Made by a program: the position numbers and the translations under genes | Shown here: in pieces, positions 11,716-24,088 of the stretch | Position numbering within the stretch: the first letter of the stretch is position 1 | How the letters are laid out: the number at the start of each line of letters is the position of its first letter | Notes under the pieces: generated by a model | What the model saw: only the letters and a program-made list of their open reading frames with translations | Told to the model about the DNA's origin: nothing | Database searches by the model: none | Assembly (NCBI GenBank): GCA_003952965.2 | Contig: CM025854.1 | Span: forward strand, 892,730-956,729 | Direction: 5' to 3' | Length of the DNA: 64,000 bases | DNA from: Morella rubra | Taxonomy: Eukaryota > Streptophyta > Magnoliopsida > Fagales > Myricaceae

Positions 11716-12271
11716 TTCTGTAGATTGTATTCTTTATTCTTTGCTGAGTGGTCCTATGTTGAGCTGGCACCCATGGCCTGAGCACATCTACCGACTCCTC
11801 AGCGTGGATTTAGTTTAGGATTCTCACACTGTATAAAGTTTTCTTTTAGGCCTCTCTGACTCTGATGTGTATAATTCTTCCCTATTGAATGAGAATACGG
11901 CGACAAGCTGCGACAGGTTCTCCACGGCACGAGCTCTCCCTCTTTCCTCTGTTCTTCTTCACTGTTCCATTGAATTTACGGTTGTGTGTTTCTTACAATT
12001 TCAGTCCCCTTTTCAAGGCTTTTCCCCGACACTGCCCCTTAGTCCATGCAAGTTGCAACCTCCTCTCCTCTGACGGTACAAAAAGCATAAACAAATAGAG
12101 GGAGAAAACTGAAATTTTCTGAGTCAATCTCCATTCACTAAAGTCAACTATTACAACCCCTCAGCCTCAGGACAAAAAAACAAAAAAAAAAAGAAACTAT
12201 TACAAACCTCCAAAACGGACCAAAAAGAGAGGACGTTGATTGAAGCAGAGTGTGGAGTCTTGAACATCAAG
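11716..12271 (+). repeat. Duplicated upstream region of transporter copy A
   Basis: Nearly identical to 25955-26497 upstream of copy C, including the pyrimidine-rich leader, the text CGGCGACAAGCTGCGACAGG and the A-rich stretch just before the ATG. It shows that copies A and C arose by a segmental duplication that carried the promoter. Confidence 0.8.
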
Positions 12272-13223
12272 ATGAAGCAAGAGACTTTGACATTGTTTCT
12301 GGTAAATCTAGCCGATATTATGGAGAAACCCGATGAGAAGTTGTTGCCAGCGGCGTACAAGGAGGTAGGGGCTGCTCTTCACACGGACCCAACTGGTTTG
12401 GGGTCACTGACTCTGTTCCGATCCATCGTGCAGACTTCTTGTTACCCACTAGCCGTTTACCTGGTTCGGCGTCACAACCGTGCCCACGTCATTGCCCTCG
12501 GCGCTTTCCTCTGGGCCGTTGCTAATCAAAATATAGGCGATTGAGTGGCAACACGTATTGCTGATTAATGGAAGAGAAAAAAATAAGGCTAATTGGGTGC
12601 CCCCTAATATTTATTGTTTTAAGAACAGATGTGATACGCGAAGCACGAAGTTATGCTCTATTGTAAGAAAGACTATGGTTTCATCAATGAAAAAAGGAAA
12701 AACTTAAGAAACCAGAATGTAGGATTTCGAACGGGAGAGTTCCTTTTGCTGACGGTGGAAAGCTGAAACAGGCTGTTGAATACTTACAACTCCGTGTCTG
12801 TATCTGATCATTAAGTCATAATTGACAAAATAAATGGATTACCTCGTTATTACATTCCTTAGTTTGGTACCTCAAATTAGGCAATGCTTCATTCAGTGCA
12901 GTTACTTGACAGAGTGGGATCATTTGGCCAATTAGGTTGCAGTGTCACGAGGTTTAAATGGAATTGGACTTGCCATTGTCATACCTGCCATTCAGTCCCT
13001 CGTCGCTGCCTCCACTGAAGATAGAACTCGCGGCACGGCTTTTGGATGGTTATACCTTACAGGAAAGCTTGGCTCCATCATTGGTGGGTTCTTTACTGTC
13101 CTTATTAGCCTCAACCTCAGTCATGGGCATACCGGGCTGGAGAATGCTTTCCATCTGGATGGTCACGATGAGAGTGCATCTCTGCTTTCACATTCGCTGA
13201 CTTCCTCAAATATTGGTGAATAA
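12272..13223 (+). pseudogene. MFS transporter copy A (UNE2-like), internally deleted
   Basis: Exon 1 starts at ATG 12272 (MKQETLTLFLVNLADIM) and follows copy C to about 12520. It then jumps straight into intron 1 (GCTAATCAAAATATAGG, found in C at about 27024), so the end of exon 1 and its donor are lost. Exon 2 begins after the AG at 12934-12935 (VAVSRGLNGIGLAIVIPAIQ) and runs to about 13158, where it jumps to the last ~65 nt of exon 3 (DGHDESASLLSHSL). About 1.25 kb of copy C is missing, including most transmembrane segments. The family is major facilitator superfamily; Arabidopsis relatives include UNE2 (At1g78130). Not functional as a transporter. Confidence 0.85.
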
Positions 13224-13349
13224 TGAACCCAAACATAAACAAGGTACATGAACACATTATCTTGAAATTCCGTTGAAGTTAAAATCTTTGATAATTCTAA
13301 GCTATCAATCTATTTTAATAAGAGGAGAAACACACTTTGCATTATTTTA

Positions 13350-13516
13350 CAGTCGATTTGTTTTCAAAATTTTAGCCAAAATTTTACTAAAAGTTTATTA
13401 AATTTTATTTTGTCGAACACACTTCAAAATTTTATTTTATTTTATAACACATTCACCAATTTCAATACTATCTTTTTTTTAACACCGACATAAAATTTTA
13501 CATCCAAACGCCCTGT
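13350..13516. mobile_element. MITE, same family as the one at 34961-35136
   Basis: Shares the internal text CACACTTCAAAATTTTA, ACATTCACCAATTTCAATAC and ACACCGACATAAAATTTTA, and ends ATCCAAACGCC, with a later copy whose ends are inverted repeats (AGTGTTTGG...CCAAACGCT). No coding capacity. Confidence 0.6.
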
Positions 13517-14300
13517 TAGTTAGAGTTAAACACACTTTGCATGCAAAATGACAATTTTATCAAATTGTCATTTTGAGTGCTAAAAAAATCATTTTCCGTT
13601 TCAATTGACAAAAATAATAACTTGAGACCGGAGGATACAAAATGTATTTATTTTTTTATTTTTTTGAATTATTAGATACTAAGAATCCATGATACTCCGT
13701 CTCAATTTCTTCTTTTTTATTCATTTGTTTTAAAAATTGAGGATACAATTTTTAAGTTGACTACGATTATCCATTTTTGAAATAGTACGTTTTCAAAGAT
13801 CTGAAAATTGAGATTTTCTTAAGGCCATTTATACCACATTCTTGTGATCTCACAATTGCTATTAAACAAAATATCAGGCCTTTCAAAAGTAAAATATACC
13901 TTGATTTTTATGTTATGAGTAAATATCAGCATTGTCTCCGCCCCTAATTTGGCTGGAAACTAAATAAATCAATGAGATCATAAGAATTGACAGTTAAAGG
14001 GAAAGGGGAAAAGAATTTAAAAATAATTGTGAGATCAGAATTGAGAGATGTGTTCGAAGCTTTCCCTTTTATAGGTGAGAAGAACTTGAATTTTGACCGA
14101 AAAATCATTGAATAACATTCGAAATCACCATTAAATACGTTAAATCGCATGATTTACTAAGAAGCGAGATCTTTACAATGAAGTTGAAAAGGCCGCGAAG
14201 ATCAGATGAAAAAAATTGGTGTACGGGTGAGGAAATCGAAAAGTTTAGGCTATTAAAATAACAAATGAATAAAAGGTCGTTTACACTGTCGGACGTGCTC
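13517..14300. other. AT-rich spacer, no gene seen
   Basis: Low-complexity AT-rich sequence between transporter copies A and B with no supportable feature. Confidence 0.5.
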
Positions 14301-14512
14301 GTGGCTCATGTGGTTAACTCGCCGTCTTTTCCTTCTCGCCTTCTCGGTGCCGAGATTCGAGTCTTCGCGTTGCCGTCTTTTTTCCTCATGTAAAACCTAG
14401 AACAAATAAATATAAAAACATACCACACGTCAAAGGAAATCACATGTAGCTCAGTGGTTTCCTTCAAATTTACTACTAGGCCCGGGTTCGAAACCCAGGC
14501 GCGCATTTTTTT
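14301..14512 (+). repeat. Two tRNA-like units with Pol III box A/B motifs (SINE-head-like)
   Basis: Unit 1 has GTGGCTCATGTGG (14301-14313) and GAGATTCGAGTC (about 14352-14363), followed by a T run. Unit 2 has TAGCTCAGTGGT (14447-14458) and an exact box B, GGTTCGAAACC (14485-14495), followed by seven Ts. Box spacing of about 38-50 bp fits tRNA-derived promoters. The 5' acceptor strand of unit 2 does not pair with its 3' side, so this is not a working tRNA gene. A dimeric tRNA-derived SINE or two tRNA relics are the likely explanations. Confidence 0.5.
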
Positions 14513-14520
14513 ATAACGGG

Positions 14521-14968
14521 TAACCCTTGATTGTCGGCAAAGACAGATAGTTTGGGACCTCGAATTTTCTGAGTCGCTCTCTCTCCATCAAAGACTCAAA
14601 GTCAACTATTACAATCTCCCCAAAAACAGAGAAAAAAAATAGGGTAATTGGATCGGAGCACAGATTGTCTAGTCTTGAACATCAAGATGAGGCAAGAGAC
14701 TCTGACGCTGTTTCTGGTAAATCCACATCAAGAACCTTTGATTGTCGGGGTTATCACATCAAGAACCCGTGATTGTCGGCAAAGACTGATAGTTTGGGAG
14801 GGGACCTCGAATTTTCTGAGTCGCTCTCTCACCATCAAAGACTCAAAGTCAAATATTACAATCTCCCCAAAAACAGAGAAAAAAAATTGGGTAATTTGAT
14901 CGGAGCAGATTGTCTAGTCTTGAACATCAAGATGAGGCAAGAGACTCTGACGCTGTTTCTGGTAAATC
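14521..14968 (+). repeat. 245-bp tandem duplication of leader and exon-1 start of copy B
   Basis: The segment from GATTGTCGGCAAAGAC through ATGAGGCAAGAGACTCTGAC and CTGTTTCTGGTAAATC occurs twice, with ATGs at 14687 and 14932. The first copy stops after 14 codons and is followed by two short repeats of CACATCAAGAACC. Only the second is continuous with exon 1. The upstream ATG could be an inhibitory upstream start. Confidence 0.85.
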
Positions 14969-17900
14969 TAGCGGGGATTATGGAGAGTGCTGATGAGAAG
15001 GTGTTGCCAGCGGTGTATAAGGAGGTATTGACTGATCTGCACACTGACCCAATTGGTTTGGGTTCACTGACTCTGTACCGATCCATAGTGCAGTCTTCTT
15101 GTTACCCGCTAGCCATTTACCTGGCTCGGCGTCACAACCGCGCCCACGTCATTGCCCTCGGCGCTTTCCTTTGGGCCGCCGCCACCTTCCTCGTCGCCAT
15201 CTCTTCCACATTCTTCCAGGTATCTTTATGGAACTCCTTTTATTTGACACTGTGGATCCGAGTACACGGAGATTTCAGACTAATAAATGCCATACATATT
15301 TTGATTTAATTTTCTAGTGTGCTGCGGTATGTAGATTTTCGTGTGCGTGTGTTGGGGCCTTCCGGGATAGGGGTGGGAGGGTTGTAGATCAACAAACATG
15401 TACTATGTTGAATTGGTTTGAGAAATGAGAAAGATGGTTTGTTGTTGTCTGATTCGGTATTGGCCCATGACTCATTGGGGCAAAAAATAGTACTCTTGTT
15501 GGTGCATACTCTTACTTTTCAAAAAATAGTCAATCCAATGTCATAACATGTAAGTTCGACAAAAACAAGAGAAATTGGGTATCAAATAATATTTACTTAT
15601 CTGAAGAAAGATTATGTTCCATGGTATGTGGATATCCAGCGAGGAGACAATTATGGGATCTTGTAACAAACTTAATTGCAGTTGTGGGGTTTTCAAGACC
15701 AGTTCACGCTGTGGTTTCATAATTTTTAGGAAAAGCTTAGGAAGAGTAGAATTTCAAATTTGTAATGTTAGAGTTACATTCTCCATTGGTTGAAGCTTCA
15801 ACTAGTTGAAACTTAAACAACTCTTGCTTTTATGCCAGATAGCTAAAGATAAATGCTGGGAGGAAAGTCTTCCATGCATTTTTTGCTTTGGTATGTCAAA
15901 CTAGGTAATACTCTTTCGGCTGCTTAATTTAACTGAGTGGGATCATTTGGCTAAATAGGTTGCAGTGTCACGAGGTTTAAATGGAATTGGACTTGCCATT
16001 GTCATACCTGCCATTCAATCCCTCGTTGCTGACTCCACTGATGATAGCAATCGTGGTACGGCCTTTGGATGGTTACAACTAGCAGGAAACTTTGGCGCCA
16101 TCATTGGCGGGTTCTGTTCGGTACTTCTAGCCTCAACATCAGTCATGGGCATACCTGGTTGGAGAATTGCTTTCCATCTGGTAGCACTCATGAGCCTCAT
16201 AGTTGGTATTTTGGTCCGCCTCTTTGCAACTGATCCACACTTTTCAAAGAACAATAGTGGAGCCGAACAGCGAGTTATTCATAAGTGTTTTTGGTCAGAA
16301 GTTAAAGAGCTAATTCAGGAAGCAAAGGCAGTTATGAGAATCCCATCTTTTCAGATAATTGTGGCTCAAGGTGTCTCTGGAACAATTCCTGGATCAGCTT
16401 TGACATTTGCTCCCATGTGGCTTGAACTTGTTGGTTTCTCCCATAAAAAAACGGCGTTCCTTTGGACCCTTACTAGTTATTGGATATTCACTCGGAGGTC
16501 TGTTTGGTGGAAAGATGGGGGATATCCTTGCAAAACGCTTACCCAATTCAGGGAGAATTATTCTGGCTCAAATAAGCTCGAGTTCGCCTATTCCTTTGGC
16601 TGCAGTTTTGCTGCTAGTATTGCCTGATGATCCATCCACTGCATTCTTGCATGGGTTGGTCTTGTTCATTATGGGATTTTTTAAATCTTGGGATGCTACA
16701 GCCACTAACAAGTACGTATATTTTAGGGGGTCTGATCACCCTTGACTTTGTATTTTTCTTATTGGTGTTATGAGATTTGCAGCATGGTTTACCAAAAAAA
16801 AAAGGTACGTATATTGTAGGTTTCCATATTCATAATTTGTAGATATTAGAACCAGAATGTAGCACACCATTGAGTTAGGACAACATTTATCTTTTCTTGG
16901 GGTGTTCTGTAAATTTATGGTTTCTGTATAGGGTAGGATTTCTAGCCCATATAGAGATTTTCATTGAACATTGTCTCGTGGATGAGAATATTAGTAAACA
17001 TTTATTGTTGATATGTTTTTAGCAAAAGAGAGTTTATGATTTGTTTTTCTTTTCTATTTTGTGGCGTTGAAAGATTCAAGACCGACACATTTTTCTCTGG
17101 TCTTTGATTTCACTATGTCAGTATAGGAGGTTTGTCATTACTTAGCTTGATGGCATTCAAAGATTCAAGAGAGAGAAGCGATGTTTCTCTCTTCTGTATC
17201 TTGTCCTTTATCAAACGTCCTTCAGTCTTGAACACTAGGAAGAAATAGAATTTTTTGGATAAGTTGTTTTTTCTTTTTCCTATTTGGGATAAGTTGTTTG
17301 GATATGCCTTTCTCTGGGACCATTTATTTAGACACGCTTGTGGAGCTTAATTATATCTTGTCATCTTTGTCATACCGAACTCAATATGACTTTGGGGTGG
17401 CCGGGGAGGTTGACGACGGGATGGGGACTTTGGTGGATGAATTGGCCAAATATTTCTGGCTAGAAAACAATTTCTTTCTTTGCATGCCTGAATGCTGCTT
17501 TTACTTCCATATTCAGGTGCTGATATTATGAAGTGCAGTCCACTTTTAAGGGCAACAAGTTAAGTTTAAGCTAATATATATGCCTCCAATTTTCCTAGTT
17601 TTCTCTGAATCTAATCATTGTAGACAGTCCAATATTTGCAGAGATAGTCCCGGCGAGGTCTCGTACAAGCATCTATGCGTTGGATCGTACATTTGAGACC
17701 ATCCTATCGTCATTTGCTCCCGCTGTAGTTGGGATTTTGGCTCAGCACGTTTATGGGTTTCAGCCAATTCCAAAAGCGTCCTCGAGCTCTGGAGGGATTG
17801 AAACAGACAGACAGAATGCGGCATCACTCGCCAAGGCACTCTTCACAGTAATCGGCATTCCCATGGCTATCTGTTGCTTCATCTACTCCTTCCTCCATTG

Positions 17901-18063
17901 CACATATCCAAGAGACCGTGACCGGGCAAGAATGGATGCATTAATAGAATCCGAAATGCAAAAGCTAGACGAAGCGAATTCTACTTCAAGCAACGTCGAC
18001 ATTGATTTTCAGGGAGGGAAGAGCGATAATAGTGATGAGAAGGCATCTCTGCTTTCACATTAG
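14932..18063 (+). pseudogene. MFS transporter copy B (UNE2-like), one frameshift
   Basis: Exons 14932-15219, 15959-16711 and 17628-18063; splice sites CAG|GT, TAG|GT, AA|GT and ACAG|T, phases 0 and 2. Apart from one base the structure gives about 491 residues, a normal length for this plant 12-TM major-facilitator family. Visible parts are MRQETLTLFLVNLAGIMESA, RGLNGIGLAIVIPAIQ, MGIPGWRIAFHLVAL, RLPNSGRIILAQI, LDRTFETILSSFAP and the Asp/Glu-rich tail ending KASLLSH. At 16467-16469 the text GGACCCTTA has one C more than copy C (GGACCTTA), shifting the frame within exon 2. This could be a true mutation or a homopolymer error; it is the only defect I see. Likely a plasma- or endomembrane transporter; substrate unknown. 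Confidence 0.8.
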
Positions 18064-18711
18064 CTGCATTCTACAAATTTAGGTTAATGATGAAACAATA
18101 AAAGGGCTACATGAGCCTGGTATCTCACTTTGTTCAAAACCTCATCCTCCCTTCTTTCCTCTGTTTTTCTTTTTTCATTTTATCTGTTAAAGCTCGTGAA
18201 CACAAAAATATTCTTATCTAAGATGAGTTACTCGTGGTACTGACATTGTATGGTGCAAGATAGATATCCAACGATCAATTACCCTATGAAATTTCAACAT
18301 AAAGTTAAAGCATTTTTATTATTTGCTTAGAAATTTTTTTTTTTTTCCTGTAGATGGTGTTTGATGGTCAAAATATTGGTATTCAAAATTTTAGATCTAA
18401 TTAAAAAATTATAAAATAATCTTTTTTATTAAATTATATTTTTATTATAATATTTCATTCAAAATTTTTTTCTTCTTTTTTTTTTCACCACTGAGTTTTA
18501 TTTTCACTATTTTTTCATGAATTCTCGTACCAAAAATTTTAATCAATCAAATGAAGTAAACGTGGGTGCATAAACTTTTCGAATTGGGTAATAAAGAGAG
18601 GGGAAGTAATAGTCCATTTAAAGAAGAAACCGATGGGTCGTAGGGGCTGAACCTAACCGTCGGAAGATTCGCATGGGTCCCAAAAAAACGAACCACCTTA
18701 TTAAGACCCAA
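18064..18711. other. 3' flank of copy B
   Basis: AT-rich 3' sequence. The stretch 18350-18560 has MITE-like AT composition but no convincing termini. Confidence 0.4.
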
Positions 18712-19116
18712 AGTCCCTTTTCACCCCTGGGGCTCTCTTTTGCCTTGATGCATTGCTTATTGCCATATGCACATTTTGATCCCTTTGCCTAAGCTAATAC
18801 ATTTATGGGGTACTAGACAGCACTGACTGTATTATATGTTGAACAACGACTCTGTCAGGAATGAATTGAATTTGAGATAGCCATTTCGCTGGAGCTTTGG
18901 ACTCCTTGCTGGGTCTCTTGTGACCCTTTCTGGTTCCTTTGGTGAACCTTATTCAGTTTTATTTTATTCCCTTGGGGGAGTCTAGCTGAAGTTGTTGTCT
19001 TCTTTTCTGTTTGCTTTGGCTTTCGGTCTCCATTATTTTACTCTGGCTCTGGCTGCCTGGTCTTTTTGTCTTCTACGGTGGTGGGGTGTGTCATTTTTGT
19101 GGGCTCTACAATCGCT

Positions 19117-20519
19117 ATGGATAACAAGGTTATCTCCAGTTGGAGTGGTGTAGGCAAAGTTGAAGCTGTGTCGGTGGATGAGGAAGACACAGCAATGGAA
19201 CAGTGCTTGGTGGGGACATTGATTCGGATAAATCCTTTAACAAAGTTGGGATCCGAGTGGCTATTTTCCAAGCTTGGCACTTCATCAAAGACCTGGAAAT
19301 GGAAGAGGTTGACAATGATCGCTTTATTTTTTTCTTTCCCCTCGGCAGGGTGTAGGCAAAGAGTTTTGGATCAATCCCCTTGGACTATCAAGGGTTTTCC
19401 ATTACTCCTCAAGCCTTTGATGCCAAATGAGACAGTGCAGGAAGTTGACCTGACTTCGTTCCCAGTTTGGGTACAAGTCCATGGCCTTCCGATGGGACAA
19501 GCTACGAGAGGGATGGCGGAATCGGCAACCAGAAGAATCGGTGAGGTTATGGAGGTGGACTTCAGATCTCAGAAGGCAGTTTGGGTCACACAATATATTC
19601 GGGTGAAAGTTTTGATCAACATTCAACAAGCTTTAAGCCCAGGTTTCTTTTTACCTCGTGCTAAGAGGGAGGCTACTTGGATTCAGTTTCGGTATGAGAA
19701 GATTCATGGTTTTTGCTACAACTGTGGGCGGCTGGGACATATGTCAAACACTTGTCCTGCACCCGCAATTACCCTGGTTGAACCAGCCACCTTTAATTCC
19801 CGCATGGTGGCTAATTCTCAGGGCCACATAAAGTGATTACAAAGAATAGCGACAGCTCTACCCAATCCAATCCAGTGTTTTCCCATCCTCCTCGTATAGA
19901 TCAGAGTCTTACCGTGGTGGTCGAACCTTCTGGTTCGCAGGTTCATCCTTGGAGGAGAGATCCGGCTGCGGAGAGGAAGGAGACGATAGGTGCTTCACGC
20001 GCCTCTGGCAAGGAACAGAGAGTGTACAAATCTGACATGGGTGCAGGTCCTGTCAGAGCGGGGACTGACTTAGGCCGGGAGGTGTCGGATGGACAGGCGC
20101 CGGATGGCAGGGACACCCCGAATACAACTGAGTTAGTCGGCAGTTTCAGCTATCTTCTTGACAAAGTGGTCTCAGCAGAGAAGGCGTGGCTTGAGTCTCT
20201 GGAGCACGAGCTAGATCTAGTGAGGCTGATAGGAAAAGAGAAAAGTAAGGACAAGGAAGTTGTCGATGAGGAACTGGTGCAGGTTATTAAAGCATACAAG
20301 GTGGGCCAGGCTGTTGAGGGCCCATTAATGGTGTTTAAAGGTCTTTGTTTCTCACACGCTGCCTTAACTTCAAAGGGTGGGCTTGACCCTTTTATTTTAG
20401 ACGAGCAACCTTGTCCAGGCCTTCGGAAGGCCAAGTTTACAGCTGGGGTGAAACTTAAGGCCCCAATGGAGGATAGTAAGTCGACTATTTCGAATGGTAA
20501 AGCGAAGTGGTCGGCCTAG
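19117..20519 (+). pseudogene. LINE ORF1 (DUF4283-like plus CX2CX4HX4C zinc knuckle)
   Basis: Starts at ATG 19117 (MDNKVISSWSGVGKVEAVS). The first 240 residues include the WTIKGFPLLLKP and FPVWVQVHGLP segments typical of DUF4283 proteins of plant LINEs, then the knuckle CYNCGRLGHMSNTC. The frame stops at 19836 (TGA) and a second frame overlapping by 4 nt runs to 20519 as a hydrophilic tail, so one indel near 19830 probably split the original ORF1. The product would be a nucleic-acid-binding coat protein of the LINE ribonucleoprotein. Confidence 0.75.
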
Positions 20520-20849
20520 GAAGGTTTGACCATTCGACGCGGGGGAGGAATTTCTATAGGCACTCAGCGGCACTATGAGTCTGAGGAATAGAGGAGCTTA
20601 GAGCAACGCTCAGAGGTGGCTCGCGAAAGAGATGATGCTCTGGTGGGATATGAGTCTCAACCTCTGGCTTGTTGGGTCCATGCGAAGAGACAGGGTAAGA
20701 TAGCAAAAGAGAATAAAAGGAAGAAGAAAAGCAGCAGCAGGGATAGGATATAACAAGAGAAATTGAGTGTGGGAACTCAATTGGGGTTGGATTCTTTGTT
20801 TGGTTCTGAGGCTGAGGAGGCAGGCCATCCCATGCCCCCACCAGCTCAA

Positions 20850-21616
20850 TGAGAGTTCTTTTCTGGAATTGTCGAGGATTAGCCCAATCTTTAACAATTA
20901 GAACGCTTGGGGGCAATGCTTAGACAATCAGACCCAGATTGTCTATGTATAGTGGAGACTAAGATTTCAGATGCATCGGGTATATTGGCTAGAGTGGGTT
21001 TTCCAGATTCGATGGAGGTCCCGGCTGTGGGACTTAGAGGTGGCATTATCTTTGCTTGGCGGAGAGGTGTTGATTTTGATCTCGTAGTTCGACAGGAGCA
21101 TTTTATCAATATTATTTTGTTCGGGGAACCAAATTCTCACCCTTGGGCCCTTTCATTCATTCACAGCCCTTGTGATCCGCAACAAAAGGATGTTTTTTGG
21201 GAGACTCTGACTGTAGTGGGTGCTGCTTTTGGTGGCCCTTGGTTGGTTATGAGCGATTTCAACGCTATTTCCGGACAACAAGAGAAGTGGGGGGGGGGGG
21301 GAAGTCGTTTGCCTCCTCCTCTTCTGATGGTTTTTTTACTTTCAAGATGGACAATGGTTTAGTCGATGTGGGCAATGTGGGTCCTTAGTACACTTGGTGG
21401 AATGGCAAACATGGGTATCAGCAGATCAAAGAAAGGATTGATAAATGGCTGGCAAATGGTGATTGGACCACTATGTTCCCCAGAGCTGTGATTAAAAATT
21501 TGCGTCAATATGCTTCAGACCATGCACCTATTTTACTGGAGACTTGTGGTGCATTGGGTACTGGTCCAAAGCCTTTTCATTTTAAGGCTTGTTAGGTCAA
21601 GGATAAGACAAGCGTC
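20850..21616 (+). pseudogene. LINE ORF2, endonuclease domain (broken)
   Basis: ATG 20850 opens MRVLFWNCRGLAQS, the hallmark start of plant LINE endonucleases. A stop follows at about 20919, then the domain continues from about 20907 in another frame (RQSDPDCLCIVETKIS, LVMSDFNAI). Downstream, ASDHAPILL (about 21516-21542) carries the catalytic SDH motif. A poly-G run at 21290-21301 lies at another frame change, and stops occur at about 21387 and 21593. Catalytic residues are largely present but the frame is destroyed. Confidence 0.75.
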
Positions 21617-24088
21617 TTGGTGGTGGAAAGGGCTTGGAAACAATCTGTGTGGGGGTCGGCTTCTTTTCGTCCGGTGCAACGCATTAAATGGACGAAGAAG
21701 GCGCTAAGGACGTGGAACAAGGAAGTTTTTGGCTCGGTGCCGTCTAAGATCAAACTTCTCAACCCTCAGTTGGAGCTCGTCCAAAGTCAAGTGCCTTCGG
21801 ATTTATTGTGGGCAACGGAACAAAGATTACAGGCTGATCTTTTGGATGTTCTAAAGGTGGAGGAAATTTTATGGAAGCAGAAATCTAGGATTTTGTGGTT
21901 GACTACAACCGACTTGAATACCCGGTATTTCCATCTCTCTACTATTATTCGTAGAAGACAGAACAACATTTATGCTTTAAAAAATGATGAAGGTGTGTGG
22001 CTTCAAAATCGGAAGGAGATAGGCAACATAGCAGTGGGGTATTTTCAGAAACTGTACACATCGTCCAGGCCTATTTTTTATGGCGAAATTGAAGCTTTGA
22101 TAATGCCGACTATTACTGAAGAGGTGAATGCCACCCTCTGTGGTTTGCCGTCTATTGCGGAAATTAAATCAGCAGTTTTTCAACTAGGTGCTCACAAGGC
22201 TCCGGGTCTGGATGGGATGTCGGCCTTATTTTTCCATCATTATTGGAGTACGGTGGGGACGACAGTGATTGATATGGTTCTTCATTTTTTTAGGTCTGGG
22301 CACCTCTTTAAGCCGCTCAATCACAGCTTCATTATTTTAATACCCAAGGTGGAGCACCCGAGTAAAATTGATCAATTTCGGCCAATCAGCCTTTGTAATG
22401 TTGTTTACAAAGTGATTGCAAAAATCCTATCAGGGCGGTTGAAAGGTGTTCTGGATTCTCTTATTTCTCCTTATCAAACGGCTTTTGTGCCCGGGAGAAC
22501 AATTCAGGAGAATGCTATAATTGGGCAAGAAGTTTTACACACTATGAAAGCGAAGAGGGGGCGTAAAGGTTTAGCGGCTATGAAATTGGATATGGAGAAG
22601 GCTTACGATAGAATGGAGTAGGATTTCATCCTTAAGGTGTTGAGGGGATTCAGATTTGCTGAACAATGGATAGGATGGATCAAACAGTGTATTACCACTG
22701 TGTCGTTTTCAGTTTTGTTGAATGGTTCTCCCTTTGGTTTCTTCAAACCCGGACGAGGATTGCGACAAGGTGACCCACTCTCACCTTTCCTCTTCATCTT
22801 GGGCTCGGAAGTTCTATCTCGGATGCTGAGTAGTGCAGAAAATCGTGGACTCTTTCATGGCATCAAGGTTTCTCAACAAGCTCCCTCTCTTTCCCATTTA
22901 TTGTTTGCTAATGACATCATGATCTTTAGTCGGGCAAACAATAGAGAAGTTAGAAATATCTTTGGTATGTTGGAGAAATATTCGCGTCTTTCAGGCCAAA
23001 AAATCAACAAGGGAAAATCTGCAATTTTCTGCAGTAGGAATACCCATCCGGATATGGTTCGTGGTATGTGCAGCACCCTTGATATCAGGAAAATGGACTT
23101 GGGCAGTAAATACTTGAGGTTGCCCTTGTTTATTGGGCGATCAAAAAAGAGAGCTTTTGAAGATGTCAAGGAAAAAGTTTTTTCCAAGGTAGCGGATTGG
23201 AAGATGCGAACGCTCTCTCAAGCGGAGCATACTACCCTCATTAAGGCGGTGGCTACTGCGATGCCCCTCTATTGTATGTCGACCTTCCTCCTCCCCAAAT
23301 GTTGGTGTTTGGAGATCGATCGACTTTTGAAGGACTTTTGGTGGGGTTTCCCTAGTCACAAGAAACGAAATTTTACCCCTCGAGCTTGGGAAGCTATTTG
23401 TCTTCCGAAAGATGTGGGTGGGCTCGGGATGCGAAAGATGTATGAAACTAATTTAGCCTTGGTGGCGAAAATGGGTTGGAAATTCTATAGTTCCCCGGAC
23501 AGCTTATGGGTTAGATTGGCTAAGCTGAAGTACCCAAACCAAACTCCCTTAAGTCATTCAGACTCTATTCAAGGCTCGGTGATTTGGAGGGGTATTTTAC
23601 AATTTGCCCCTCTTCTACGTTCTGGATTATGCCTAAAACCCAGGATTGGACGTTCTATTCTCTTACAGGGGGACCCGTGGCTACCTGGTAGGGTTGACTG
23701 TATGCCCGAATGGAGGGATGAGGCTCTACTAGATTCTAATATTCGGTTTGTCTCTGACTTGGTTTTGGAAGGTGAAAACAGATGGAATGATGTGCTTATA
23801 CATCATCTATTTTCTGCTCATTCGGCTAGAGATATTTTGAGGATGCAAGTTCCAACACAAGAGCTTCATGATTGGTGGTTATGGAAAAAGGAGCAGAATG
23901 GAATGTATTCGGTGAAATATGTTGTATTGGCTGAGCAGTGCGATAGGGCCTCAGGCAGCCCCGAATTGTCTTCCTTCTCGTGGAGCAAACTGTGGAAGTT
24001 AAATTTACAAGATCGGTTGAAGTTTTTTCTATGGAAAGTGGCTGTTGGTGTGCTGAAAACTAGAGGGCTTTTGGGGAGGATTTTATAG
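21617..24088 (+). pseudogene. LINE ORF2, reverse transcriptase (stop and FADD-to-FAND change)
   Basis: RT blocks appear in order: HKAPGLDGM, FRPISLCNVVYKVIAKIL, MKLDMEKAYDRM (motif A aspartate kept), then GRGLRQGDPLSPFLFIL and HLLFANDIMIF. A TAG at 22619-22621 interrupts MEKAYDRMEW, from a likely TGG. The normally invariant FADD reads FAND (22904-22915), so the first catalytic aspartate of the pair is replaced by Asn. C-terminal sequence (SKLWKLNLQDRLKFFLWKVA) is the start of the zf-RVT region; a stop at 24086-24088 ends it. The enzyme would be inactive even without the stop. Confidence 0.85.

Noticed and set aside
14447..14502. A functional tRNA gene
   Set aside because: Box A and box B are good but the acceptor arms do not pair and the D and anticodon arms are poor.
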